Under the pieces are notes generated by a model. It was not told where the DNA came from. It saw nothing but the letters and a program-made list of their open reading frames with translations, and made no database searches. A stretch of 64,000 nt of DNA, from assembly GCA_017557605.1 (NCBI GenBank), contig JAFYYJ010000064.1, positions 42,767-106,766 of the forward strand. Reading direction: 5' to 3'. Positions 26,731-34,910 of the stretch are shown one piece after another. The position numbers and the translations under genes are program-made. Origin of the DNA: Salinivirgaceae bacterium (GTDB lineage: Bacteria > Bacteroidota > Bacteroidia > Bacteroidales > SZUA-534). How positions within the stretch are numbered: the stretch's first letter is position 1; each line of letters opens with the position of its first letter.

Positions 26731-27282
26731 ATCGAGAACAAGCCACAACGGAAGCCATCGTCAGGCGACGACAAAGCTTCCAACAGGATTAACGAAGAAA
26801 TCATCGCACCGCGCGTGCGTTTGGTTGGCGACAATGTGGAGCAAGGCATCTACAGCATTCGTGACGCAATGAAAATTGCCGACGAACTGGGTGTCGATTT
26901 GGTTGAGATATCGCCTAACGCCGACCCACCGGTCTGCAAGGCGATTGACTACAGCAAATTTCTTTACGCTTTGAAAAAGAAGCAGAAAGAAATGAAAGCC
27001 AATGCTTCGAAAGTTGTAATCAAGGTTATTCGTTTCGGGCCGCAGACTGACGAGCACGACTTCAACTTCAAGAAAAACCACGCCATCAAGTTCCTTGAGG
27101 AAGGCGCCAAAGTGAAGGTTTACGTGTTCTTCAAAGGCCGTTCAATCCTGTTCAAAGACCAAGGCGAATTGGTGCTTCTGCGGCTTGCGAACGAGCTCGA
27201 AGATTACGGCAAAGTTGAGCAACTGCCTACTCTCGAGGGTAAACGAATGATAATGACAATTGTACCGAAAAAGAAAAAATAA
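26728..27282 (+). CDS. infC: Translation initiation factor IF-3 (ATT start)
   Basis: A 184-residue factor that binds the 30S subunit and discriminates against wrong start codons. The N-domain contains [18 protein letters not shown] and the C-domain [18 protein letters not shown] and VFFKGRS, all close to Bacteroidota IF-3. No ATG precedes the conserved [16 protein letters not shown] region; the first in-frame ATG (26872) would remove about 48 residues of the N-domain. The start is therefore ATT at 26728 behind a good Shine-Dalgarno, as in E. coli infC, where the rare start lets IF-3 repress its own synthesis. ATC at 26731 is the only close alternative. Confidence 0.95.
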   Translation: MIENKPQRKPSSGDDKASNRINEEIIAPRVRLVGDNVEQGIYSIRDAMKIADELGVDLVEISPNADPPVCKAIDYSKFLYALKKKQKEMKANASKVVIKVIRFGPQTDEHDFNFKKNHAIKFLEEGAKVKVYVFFKGRSILFKDQGELVLLRLANELEDYGKVEQLPTLEGKRMIMTIVPKKKK

Positions 27283-27299
27283 TTAAAATTTGAACAGTT

Positions 27300-27497
27300 A
27301 TGCCTAAAATGAAAACCAATTCCGGCGCAAAGAAAAGATTCGTGCTTACAGGCACCGGAAAAATCAAAAGAAAACACGCTTACAAAAGCCACATTCTGAC
27401 AAAGAAAGGCACAAAGCAGAAGCGTAACCTGACCTATTTCACTACCGTTGACAAAGCCGACGTTAAGAACATCAAGCTTTGCCTGGCAATGAGATAA
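27300..27497 (+). CDS. rpmI: 50S ribosomal protein L35 (bL35)
   Basis: A 65-residue, strongly basic protein. [14 protein letters not shown] at the N-terminus and [17 protein letters not shown] are the bL35 signature. It is bound to 23S rRNA in the large subunit. It follows infC by 17 bases in the usual order infC-rpmI-rplT. Length is normal. Confidence 0.97.
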   Translation: MPKMKTNSGAKKRFVLTGTGKIKRKHAYKSHILTKKGTKQKRNLTYFTTVDKADVKNIKLCLAMR

Positions 27498-27539
27498 GTA
27501 ATCGTAAAAATTTAAATTAATTGTTTAACCGCGAATGAA

Positions 27540-27581
27540 TTAGCTGTCGAAGTTTCCTAATGGAGAGGAACGCTAACCATT
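27540..27581 (+). promoter_or_regulatory. Pseudoknot-like RNA leader before rplT
   Basis: In the 101-base rpmI-rplT gap, TTAGC (27540-27544) can pair with GCTAA (27572-27576). This encloses a hairpin TTCCT (27554-27558)/AGGAA (27566-27570) whose loop AATGG (27559-27563) is complementary to CCATT (27577-27581). The three pairings are compatible and form a nested pseudoknot ending 17 bases before the rplT ATG. In other bacteria L20 represses its operon through leader RNA, so this is a candidate L20 operator. The structure was read by eye only. Confidence 0.5.
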
Positions 27582-27598
27582 CCTAAAATCGTAAAATT

Positions 27599-27943
27599 AT
27601 GCCGCGTTCAGTAAATCACGTAGCTTCAAGAGCAAGAAGGAAGAAAATCTTAAAACAAACCAAAGGTAATTTCCTTGGCCGCGCCAATGTGTGGACCGTT
27701 GCCAAAAACACCTTTGAAAAAGGCCAACAATACGCCTACCGCGACCGCCGCAACAAGAAACGCTCGTTCCGCGCTTTGTGGATTCAGCGTATCAACGCCG
27801 GCGCCCGCCAATTCGGAATGTCATATTCGGAACTAATTGGCAAACTGGCTCAAGCCAATATCGAAATCAACCGCAAAGTCCTTGCCGACCTTGCAATGAA
27901 CCAACCAAAGGCTTTCGAGGCCGTTGTAAATTCGGTAAAATAA
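27599..27943 (+). CDS. rplT: 50S ribosomal protein L20 (bL20)
   Basis: A 114-residue basic protein needed early in 50S assembly. It starts [19 protein letters not shown] and contains [20 protein letters not shown], the core bL20 motif. Length is normal. It is the last gene of the thrS operon and is followed by a terminator at 27973-28001. In E. coli and Bacillus L20 binds its own mRNA; a matching leader candidate lies directly upstream here. Confidence 0.97.
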   Translation: MPRSVNHVASRARRKKILKQTKGNFLGRANVWTVAKNTFEKGQQYAYRDRRNKKRSFRALWIQRINAGARQFGMSYSELIGKLAQANIEINRKVLADLAMNQPKAFEAVVNSVK

Positions 27944-27972
27944 TCACGATTTCTTTTTTCGGTACAAATATG

Positions 27973-28001
27973 ACCGCTCTCTGTTTTGGGGGCGGTTTTT
28001 T
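27973..28001 (+). terminator. Rho-independent terminator of the thrS-rplT operon
   Basis: ACCGCTCTC (27973-27981) pairs with GGGGGCGGT (27988-27996, G-U pairs included), 6-base loop, followed by a T-run to 28002. Confidence 0.85.
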
Positions 28002-28014
28002 TATTTATTGAAGG

Positions 28015-28150
28015 ATTGATGAGTTAGGATTTAGGAATTAGGAATTTCAACTTGTTAAACAGCGAAGCGTTTAAACCCGTTAAACCCTAACTCAACCTTC
28101 TCAACAGCGCAGCGCTATACCGCTAAACTTCTAAACTTTACACTAAACCC
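28015..28150. repeat. AT-rich intergenic array of short repeated words
   Basis: No gene is seen between the rplT terminator and nadA. The words TTAGGATTTAGGAATTAGGAA, GTTAAACCC and CTAAACTTCTAAACTTTACAC are iterated. Confidence 0.6.
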
Positions 28151-28156
28151 TATCCC

Positions 28157-29083
28157 CTACTTTTTCCCAAGTTGCAACATGGCATCGATGCTGCGTTTGG
28201 CGGCCAAGCGAGTTTCCTCGTCCATTGTGATTTCCTCGGCATAATTGCCTGCAACACAATGGTAAACGTCGCCTAAAGTGGTGAGTTTCATGTTGTGGCA
28301 GATGCAGTGTTTCGATAGCGGGAAAAACATCTTCTCCTGATTCTCGATTTGCAGATGCTGGACAATGCTGTTCTCGGTACCGATGATGAACTGTTGGTGG
28401 CTGTCTTTTTTGGCGAAAGCCATAATCTCGGTGGTGCTGCCCACGAAATCGGCCATTGCCGTAACCGACGGTTGGCACTCGGGGTGCACAAGCAGCAATG
28501 CGTCAGGGTGCTGTTCGCGTGCCTGTTTGACATCAGTCGGCGACATGAGTAGATGCGTCGGGCAACCGCCATTGACAAAAACAAACTGTTTTTCAGGCAC
28601 TTGCTTTTGAACCCATGCGCCCAAATTGCAATCAGGTATGAACAGAATCTTATCGTTATCTATAGCCTTGATGACATTCACTGCCGACGATGAAGTGACA
28701 CACACATCGCACTCAGTCTTCAAATCGGCTGTGGTGTTGATATAAGCCACCACTGTGTAGCCTGGATTCTCCGCTTTCAGTTTGCGCAGCCGGTCCTTGC
28801 TTATTTGCTCGGCCATAGGGCAGCCTGCATCGGAACTCGACAACAAAACTCGTTTCTGTGGAGCGAGAATCTTTACCGTCTCGGCCATAAACCGCACACC
28901 GCACATCAAAATAATATCGGCTTCGGCTTCAGCGGCCTTCTGGCTCAAACCGAATGAATCGCCCACATAATCAGCCACTTCCCAAATATCGTGACTCTGA
29001 TAGGCGTGTGCCAAAATACAAATGCCGCGCTCTTTCTTCAAGCGCATTATTTCCGACTGCAAATCACTGATTGTCATATTCAT
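28157..29083 (-). CDS. nadA: Quinolinate synthase A
   Basis: A 308-residue [4Fe-4S] enzyme that condenses iminoaspartate with dihydroxyacetone phosphate to quinolinate in NAD synthesis. Three conserved cysteines fit the cluster ligands: in LMCGVRFMAE, in NGGCPTHLLM and in SKHCICHNMK. The substrate-binding HAYQSHDIWEVADYVGDS and SSSDAGCPMA are also present. The longer frame to 29134 is rejected because a TACATTTG -7 box at 29128-29121 places transcription start inside it; the ATG at 29083 (or 29077) fits. The usual partners nadB and nadC are not in the window. Confidence 0.95.
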   Translation of the reverse strand: MNMTISDLQSEIMRLKKERGICILAHAYQSHDIWEVADYVGDSFGLSQKAAEAEADIILMCGVRFMAETVKILAPQKRVLLSSSDAGCPMAEQISKDRLRKLKAENPGYTVVAYINTTADLKTECDVCVTSSSAVNVIKAIDNDKILFIPDCNLGAWVQKQVPEKQFVFVNGGCPTHLLMSPTDVKQAREQHPDALLLVHPECQPSVTAMADFVGSTTEIMAFAKKDSHQQFIIGTENSIVQHLQIENQEKMFFPLSKHCICHNMKLTTLGDVYHCVAGNYAEEITMDEETRLAAKRSIDAMLQLGKK

Positions 29084-29120
29084 ATTCTTTAAAATGCAGA
29101 TGTCTGCACAAACATTGGCA

Positions 29121-29128
29121 CAAATGTA
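29121..29128 (-). promoter_or_regulatory. -7 box of nadA
   Basis: Minus-strand TACATTTG fits TAnnTTTG exactly, 38 bases before the chosen start codon. No clear -33 element. Confidence 0.45.
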
Positions 29129-29244
29129 TATCAAAAAACAACAGCCATAAACACCCGACAGACTTTAAGAGGCGCCGGCCAGTCTGTTTTTTTTTGCCGC
29201 AAACAAAAAAAGATGAAATTTGCAGCCGCAAAACGATTTCATAA

Positions 29245-31182
29245 ATGTCGGTCAGAAAAATCATACGGCACCCGATAATGCAATATGCGGTCAATTTCTT
29301 TTTCGCATTTGCTGTGCTCACTGTATGCCGAATTGTGTTCTTTATTGCCAACAAAACGTACTACAGCGACATAGAACTGTCTCATCTATTGACACTTATG
29401 TATGGCGGCATGAAATTCGACTTTGCAGCAATCATCTATCTGACCGGCATCAGTTTTGCGATGATGATTCTGCCTTTCAAATTCGTTTTCAATGACACAT
29501 ACCGAAAAATCGCGAAATATTTTTTCATAATCCCCTTTTCGATTGGCGTATGCGCCAACATTTTCGATGCCGCCTACTTTGGATTTAACGGCCGACGCAC
29601 AAATTTCTCGTTCTTCAACGAGTTCAGCAACGAGAACAATCTTTTCGGCATTTTTGCCAAAGGCCTTGTTGACTTTTGGCCTCTGACATTAACAGCTATC
29701 TTACTTGTTTTCATCGTTGTACATTTCTACTACAACCCAAAAACGAAAGCCGATGATTACTCCATAAAAAAATATCCGCTGAAGATATTGCCGGCAACCC
29801 TGCTTTGCATTTACTTCTTTTTGGCGGCTGTGCGCGGCTCGTTCTTCATCGACGCCGACCACCGCCCGATGAACATGAACAACGCCAACGAATACATCAG
29901 AAAGAGCAACGAGTCAGCGATAGTGCTGAACACTCCTTACTGCATTCTTCGCACCATGGGCGATGTCGCGTTCACAAATCCGAACTACTTCTCTGACGAA
30001 GAAATGGTGGCGATATACAATCCAGAGCACCGCCCCAAGCCTGCCGGTGAGTTTAAAGAGATGAACGTTGTAGTGCTGATTTTGGAAAGTTTCGGGCGGG
30101 AATATTCTGGATTCCTCAACGGAACTGAAGGTTACACGCCGTTCCTCGATTCACTTTATAATGAAGGACTTTCATTCAAAACCGCATTCGCGACAGGCCG
30201 CAAATCGATTGACGCCATGCCCAGCATTTTGGCCGGCATTCCATTCCTAACCGACCACTTTTTCATGAGCATGTACTCCAACAACAAGGTGAACAGTCTT
30301 GCTTCGCTATTAGGTCAAAAAGGATATTATTCAGCATTTTACCATGGAGCGCCAAACGGCAGCATGGGCTTTCTGAATTTTGCCAAACTGTCTGGTTTTC
30401 AAGATTATTATGGAATGACCGAATATTGTAACGATACAAGTTTCAACGGCAAGGACGATTTCGACGGTCATTGGGCCATTTGGGACGAGGAGTTTCTGCA
30501 ATACTACGCCAAAAGTTTGGGCACCATTCCTCAACCATTTGTGACAGTGTGCTTTACAGCTTCGTCGCACAATCCGTTCCGATTGCCAGAAAAATATCGC
30601 GACACATTTACCGAAGGCCCGATGCCCATAACAAAATGCGTGCAGTATACCGACAATGCAATCAGACTGTTCTTCAATAAAATGCAGCAATATCCGTGGT
30701 TCGAAAACACGCTTTTTGTAATCACTGCCGACCATACCAACCAAATCATCAGCCCCAGATACTCAACCGACCGCAATCTTTTTGCCGTACCAATATTATT
30801 TTACCACCCAGGTAGCGATTTGAAAAAAGTATCAGACAAACTATTCTGCCACACCGACATAACTCCTACAATTCTGGATTATATGAATTTCGACCAGCCG
30901 TTTATCGCTTTCGGCAACTCATATTTTAACGAACAAGACACCGCTGGTTATGTTGTAAATTTCAACACTCCACTATATCAGATTGAAAAGGGCGAGTTCT
31001 TCCTTCAGTTCGACGGCACAAAGGAAACCGGGTTGTTCAAGCCTGCCGAAGACACACTCCTGACAAACAATCTTGCCGGACAATATCCTGAATATGAGGA
31101 AGAAATGCTTCGAATCTTGAAAGCGGAAATCCAGCAATACCACACTCGGATGATTGAAAACAACCTTACTGTTAAGGAGTAG
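29245..31182 (+). CDS. LtaS-type sulfatase-fold membrane phosphotransferase
   Basis: A 645-residue inner-membrane protein with about five N-terminal membrane helices (to about residue 205) and a large periplasmic alkaline-phosphatase-superfamily domain. The metal site starts in VVVLILESFGREYSGFLNG. The likely nucleophile is Ser321 in ATGRKSIDAMPSI, where LtaS has Thr, and ITADHTNQ plus a later FCHTDITPTIL add further metal ligands. Family members transfer phosphoglycerol or phosphoethanolamine onto lipids or glycans. As a Gram-negative has no lipoteichoic acid, an envelope or glycan phosphate-modification role is more likely; the donor is unknown. It is a single-gene unit ended by a shared terminator. 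Confidence 0.85.
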   Translation: MSVRKIIRHPIMQYAVNFFFAFAVLTVCRIVFFIANKTYYSDIELSHLLTLMYGGMKFDFAAIIYLTGISFAMMILPFKFVFNDTYRKIAKYFFIIPFSIGVCANIFDAAYFGFNGRRTNFSFFNEFSNENNLFGIFAKGLVDFWPLTLTAILLVFIVVHFYYNPKTKADDYSIKKYPLKILPATLLCIYFFLAAVRGSFFIDADHRPMNMNNANEYIRKSNESAIVLNTPYCILRTMGDVAFTNPNYFSDEEMVAIYNPEHRPKPAGEFKEMNVVVLILESFGREYSGFLNGTEGYTPFLDSLYNEGLSFKTAFATGRKSIDAMPSILAGIPFLTDHFFMSMYSNNKVNSLASLLGQKGYYSAFYHGAPNGSMGFLNFAKLSGFQDYYGMTEYCNDTSFNGKDDFDGHWAIWDEEFLQYYAKSLGTIPQPFVTVCFTASSHNPFRLPEKYRDTFTEGPMPITKCVQYTDNAIRLFFNKMQQYPWFENTLFVITADHTNQIISPRYSTDRNLFAVPILFYHPGSDLKKVSDKLFCHTDITPTILDYMNFDQPFIAFGNSYFNEQDTAGYVVNFNTPLYQIEKGEFFLQFDGTKETGLFKPAEDTLLTNNLAGQYPEYEEEMLRILKAEIQQYHTRMIENNLTVKE

Positions 31183-31204
31183 CGGAAAACTGTCAGACAA
31201 TAAA

Positions 31205-31239
31205 AAACGCCGTTCCAATTATATATCGAAACGGCGTTT
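31205..31239. terminator. Bidirectional terminator between convergent genes
   Basis: A 10-bp stem AAACGCCGTT/AACGGCGTTT (31205-31214 and 31230-31239), A-rich before and T-rich after, between the LtaS-like gene and the ribulokinase-like gene at the end of the arabinose operon. Confidence 0.8.
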
Positions 31240-31258
31240 AAACACTACTTAATATAAA

Positions 31259-32851
31259 TCACTTCTTAGCCTCAACTGCAGCCTTTTCGATAGCCAAACC
31301 TGCCTTGTAGTTTTCAATGTAACGATTGAATCCTGCAACATCTTCGGCAGTCGGGGCTATCTCAACACCGGTGTTTCCGGCAAAGACTTTGGCATCGAGC
31401 CAATCGGCCAAATTTTGCTTTTGAGCATTGTTAACCAGATACGAGGCCAACAGTGCGATACCCCAAGCTCCACCTTCGCCGGCAGTTTCCATAACCGAGA
31501 TTGGCGAATTGATGGCTGCGGCAAGCACACGCTGTCCAACGCCTTTGGTCTTGAACAAACCACCGTGGCCTGTGATACGGTCAACCTTCACATTCTCTTG
31601 CTTGAACAAGATATCGTTGCCCAATTTGAGCACGCCGACCGAGCCGTAGAGGTGCGCGCGCATAAAGTTGGCAAGGGTGAACTTGTCGTTTGCCGAACGC
31701 ACAAACAACGGACGACCTTCGGCAAGACCGGTAACAGGCTCGCCCGAAATGTAGTTGTACGAGAGCAGACCGCCACAGTCGGCATCGCCAGTGAGAGCGT
31801 TGTTGTAGAGTTTGCCAAAGAGCTCGTTCATATCAACTTTAATGCCCATCAGCTCTTCAAACTCGCGGAAAATTCCAACCCAGGCGTTAAGGTCACTTGT
31901 GCAGTTGTTGCAGTGTACCATAGCCACCAGACTGCCGTCGGGGGTTGTCACCATATCAATCATCTCGTAAGGTTTCGAGAGTTCTTTCTCGAGCACAATC
32001 ATCGAGAATGATGATGTTCCGGCCGATACGTTGCCAGTGCGCTGTTTCACAGCGTTGGTGGCAACCATTCCGGTTCCGGCATCGCCTTCGGGCGGGCAGA
32101 GTGGAATGCCGGCTTTCAGGTGTCCCGATGGGTCGAGACGTTTAGCACCTTCGGCGGTGAGTTTTCCTGCATCAGCGCCAGCGTTGAGCGATTTCGGCAG
32201 AATGTCGAGCAACTTCCAGCCCAACTTTTTCGGTGCAATCAGTTTGTCGAACTTCTCAACCATTGCGGCATCGTAGGTTTTGGTCTTCGGGTCGACGGGA
32301 ATCATACCCGAGGCATCACCCACGCCAAGCACCTTCTCGCCAGTGAGTTGCCAGTGGATGTAACCAGCCAGAGTGGTCAAGAAATCGATGTCGGCAACGT
32401 GCTTGTCGCCGTTCAAAATGCACTGATAGAGGTGCGAAATCGACCAACGAAGCGGAATATTGTAGTTGAAGAGTTTCGACAGTTCTGCTGCAGCCTGACC
32501 AGTGTTGGTATTACGCCAAGTACGGAACGGCACCAGAATCTGCTGTTTGCTGTCGAAAGCCATATAGCCGTGCATCATTGCGCTGATGCCAATGGCTGCA
32601 AGGTTCTCAATTTCAACGCCGTACTGTTTCTTAACGTCGGCACGAAGGTCGGCATAGCAATCCTGAAGGCCTTTCCAAATAATATCAATGGAATATGTCC
32701 AAAGACCGTCAACCAATTGATTTTCCCATTCGAAACTGCCTTGCGCGATAGGTTTGTTGTCGCCGTCAATCAGAACGGCCTTGATTCTTGTGGAACCGAA
32801 CTCGATTCCCAAGATGGCTCTTCCCGTCTCTATTGTTTGTTTTGATGTCAT
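31259..32851 (-). CDS. FGGY-family carbohydrate kinase, probable L-ribulokinase of the arabinose operon
   Basis: A 530-residue FGGY kinase. The N-terminal ATP-binding strand [19 protein letters not shown] and the central substrate region [14 protein letters not shown] and [11 protein letters not shown] are typical; the C-terminal [19 protein letters not shown] binds nucleotide. By sequence it resembles the xylulokinase-like branch. It lies at the end of an operon with araA and araD, where L-ribulose phosphorylation is the missing step, so L-ribulokinase is the most economical call. A four-helix-bundle cassette bounded by inverted repeats separates it from araA: the repeat ends 3 bases before its ATG. 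Confidence 0.85.
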   Translation of the reverse strand: MTSKQTIETGRAILGIEFGSTRIKAVLIDGDNKPIAQGSFEWENQLVDGLWTYSIDIIWKGLQDCYADLRADVKKQYGVEIENLAAIGISAMMHGYMAFDSKQQILVPFRTWRNTNTGQAAAELSKLFNYNIPLRWSISHLYQCILNGDKHVADIDFLTTLAGYIHWQLTGEKVLGVGDASGMIPVDPKTKTYDAAMVEKFDKLIAPKKLGWKLLDILPKSLNAGADAGKLTAEGAKRLDPSGHLKAGIPLCPPEGDAGTGMVATNAVKQRTGNVSAGTSSFSMIVLEKELSKPYEMIDMVTTPDGSLVAMVHCNNCTSDLNAWVGIFREFEELMGIKVDMNELFGKLYNNALTGDADCGGLLSYNYISGEPVTGLAEGRPLFVRSANDKFTLANFMRAHLYGSVGVLKLGNDILFKQENVKVDRITGHGGLFKTKGVGQRVLAAAINSPISVMETAGEGGAWGIALLASYLVNNAQKQNLADWLDAKVFAGNTGVEIAPTAEDVAGFNRYIENYKAGLAIEKAAVEAKK

Positions 32852-32854
32852 TTT

Positions 32855-33361
32855 AATTACGAATTATGAATTACGAATTACGAGCGTTAAATACGGACGG
32901 ATTCGCAATTCGATTATAACTCAAAAACAATTATTCGATTCTAAATCATTTATATACAACGAATTAATCATTATTATCCTTTTTAGACAAAATTATACTT
33001 GTCAGTATTCTAAGCAATTCATCACAATCAGACTGCATACTCACAAATACTTCTTTATCAATATAATCAGTCTCACACAGCAGCTCCAACCAATACAATG
33101 TTTCTTCGGCTTCTTTGCGCGATATGGACAATTTATGGATGAAATCGGCAGATGATTCCGCACGAATTGCTTCCGCCACATTAGCGCCAATAGACGTTCC
33201 GCTTCGCAAAATCTGCTTGCTCATCACAAACTCATTTTTTTGCGATAAATATTTGTACATATTTATTATGCGCAAAGCAAACGCCTTTGATTTCTGCTTT
33301 ATAACATTACTGTCGACCATAAGCTATCTATGTCGGAACTCGTAATTCATAATTCGTAATT
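32855..33361 (-). other. Cassette 1: four-helix-bundle gene between 22-bp perfect inverted repeats
   Basis: AATTACGAATTATGAATTAC and two more bases (32855-32876) are an exact reverse complement of 33340-33361, a 22-bp perfect inverted repeat 463 bases apart. The left arm continues with one more copy of its word to 32884. The element fills the araA-kinase gap almost exactly: 4 bases separate it from the araA stop and 3 from the kinase ATG. The only gene inside is the 118-codon protein at 32964-33320. As RNA, the two ends would form a 22-bp duplex. Confidence 0.75.
32964..33320 (-). CDS. Four-helix-bundle protein of the 23S rRNA intervening-sequence (IVP/S23) family, copy 1
   Basis: A 118-residue, all-helical protein. 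The family core is clear: ILRSGTSIGANVAEAIRAES, then FIHKLSISRKEAEETLYWLELL. These proteins were first found encoded inside intervening sequences of 23S rRNA (as in Leptospira), form pentameric bundles and resemble the Avd accessory protein of diversity-generating retroelements; their activity is unknown. Here the gene is not in rRNA but between araA and the kinase gene, on the operon strand, inside inverted repeats. It shares the family pattern with the second copy at 34985-35341 but the two are clearly diverged. Confidence 0.92.
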   Translation of the reverse strand: MVDSNVIKQKSKAFALRIINMYKYLSQKNEFVMSKQILRSGTSIGANVAEAIRAESSADFIHKLSISRKEAEETLYWLELLCETDYIDKEVFVSMQSDCDELLRILTSIILSKKDNND

Positions 33362-33365
33362 CACT

Positions 33366-34901
33366 CTATTTCAGTGATTTATTCAGCATATAGTACACTT
33401 CGTTGTTGCGCAGTGTCTGCTTGAAGTCGCCGAGGTTGGTGTTTTTGTTGATGCGGACATACTCGATGCCAGTCATCTCTGCAAAATCTTCCCAATACTC
33501 TTCGTCGATATCGTACGAGAATGCGCTGTGGTGCGTACCGCCAGCCAGAATCCAGGCACCTGCGCCAATTTCGAATGTCGGCTGCGGAACCCAGAGGGCC
33601 GATGCAACAGGCAGTTTTGGCATTGGTTTCGGCTCGATGCACTCAACTTCCTGACTGATAAGACGGAAGCGGTTGCCAAGGTCGACAACGGTAGCCTTGA
33701 TTCCGCGGCCTGTCTTCGATGTGAACACCAGACGGGCTGTCTGCTGCTTGCGGATGCCAATGCCAAGGAAGTGAACTTCGAGTTTCGGTTTGTCGACAGC
33801 AATGAGCGGGCAGATTTCGAGCATATGGCTCTGCAGGCACGAACTGCGGTCGCCAGCAAAGTTCAGCGTGTAGTCTTCCAAGAATGAGCACCCCTTCGGC
33901 ATTCCCTGTTGGATAACCCACAGAGTGCGGCAGAGGCAGGCTGTCTTCCAGTCGCCTTCAGCGCCAAAGCCGATGCCTTCCTGCATCAAGCGCTGCGATG
34001 CCAAGCCAGGAATTTGGTCGAAGCCGACAAAGTTCGGGTCGTCGATATTGGCGTCGCCAAGGTCGTCGAAGTTGGTAGTGAAAGCAGTTGCGCCTTCGTC
34101 TTTGAGCACGCGGCGCAGAGCGATTTCGGCTTTAGCAGCGTTCTTCACTTTTTCCCAGTAAACCTTCTCGCCCGACTCGTCTATCTTAATGGTATAGAGT
34201 TTCTTATACTCTTCAACAAGTTCGTCGGCTTCTTTGTCGGTTACCTTCTTAAAATATTCCATCAACGACGAAACAGGATAGTAATCAACGTGATAGCCAA
34301 GACGTTGCTCAAACTCAACGCGGTCGCCATCGGTAACGGCAACGTTGTTCATATTCATACCAAACATCAGGCAGCGGACGTTGTGAGCATCGGCCACGCC
34401 AGCGGCAACGCGTGCCCAAACGGCAATCTGTTTCTGTGCCTGTGCGTCTTTCCAATAGCCGCAAACCACCTTGCGAGCCACGCGCATACGGGTGCAGATG
34501 TGTCCGAACTCAATGTCGCCGTGAGCCGATTGGTTCAGGTTCATAAAATCCATATCGATTTTATCCCAAGGAATTTCGGCGTTGTATTGAGTGTGGAAGT
34601 GCAACAGAGGCTTCTCGAGTGCCTGCAGACCTTTAATCCACATTTTCGCGGGCGAGAAGGTGTGCATCCAAGTGATGATACCAGCGCACTTTTCGTCGTT
34701 GTTTGCGGCCTTCATCACATCTTCAACTTCTTTCGAAGAGTTGGCCGTGCCTTTGTAAACAATTTTGACAGGAATGTTGCCGCTTTTGTTTAAGCCGTCA
34801 ACCATTTCCTTTGAGTGGCCGTCAACTGCAACAACTGCGTCGCCACCATAGAGCAACTGCGCACCAGTTACCCACCAGATTTCAAGATTTTCAAATGCCA
34901 T
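33366..34901 (-). CDS. araA: L-arabinose isomerase
   Basis: A 511-residue metal-dependent isomerase that converts L-arabinose to L-ribulose in the cytoplasm. The N-terminus MAFENLEIWWVTGAQLLYG matches the family; the start at 34901 is preferred over the frame's first ATG (34919) because of this match. Family patterns MHTFSPAKMWIKG, LHFHTQYNAEIPWDKIDMDF and, near the end, GTHHSAFSYDI (metal His region) are present; Glu and His metal ligands are expected there. Both sides carry an inverted-repeat cassette with a four-helix-bundle gene. Confidence 0.96.
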   Translation of the reverse strand: MAFENLEIWWVTGAQLLYGGDAVVAVDGHSKEMVDGLNKSGNIPVKIVYKGTANSSKEVEDVMKAANNDEKCAGIITWMHTFSPAKMWIKGLQALEKPLLHFHTQYNAEIPWDKIDMDFMNLNQSAHGDIEFGHICTRMRVARKVVCGYWKDAQAQKQIAVWARVAAGVADAHNVRCLMFGMNMNNVAVTDGDRVEFEQRLGYHVDYYPVSSLMEYFKKVTDKEADELVEEYKKLYTIKIDESGEKVYWEKVKNAAKAEIALRRVLKDEGATAFTTNFDDLGDANIDDPNFVGFDQIPGLASQRLMQEGIGFGAEGDWKTACLCRTLWVIQQGMPKGCSFLEDYTLNFAGDRSSCLQSHMLEICPLIAVDKPKLEVHFLGIGIRKQQTARLVFTSKTGRGIKATVVDLGNRFRLISQEVECIEPKPMPKLPVASALWVPQPTFEIGAGAWILAGGTHHSAFSYDIDEEYWEDFAEMTGIEYVRINKNTNLGDFKQTLRNNEVYYMLNKSLK

Positions 34902-34910
34902 AATTTTTTG

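Noticed and set aside
27944..28156. A Bacteroidales-1-type small RNA after rplT
   Set aside because: That motif is reported downstream of L20 genes in this order, but here I see only a terminator hairpin and an AT-rich word array, with no clear promoter or conserved structure.
32120..32845. A 241-codon open frame on the plus strand opposite the FGGY kinase gene
   Set aside because: Antisense shadow of a conserved kinase; no start context, no recognisable domain.
33909..34793. A 294-codon open frame on the plus strand opposite araA
   Set aside because: It is exactly antisense to a well-conserved gene, and its translation is rich in residues expected from reading GC-biased third positions in reverse; no family pattern is seen.
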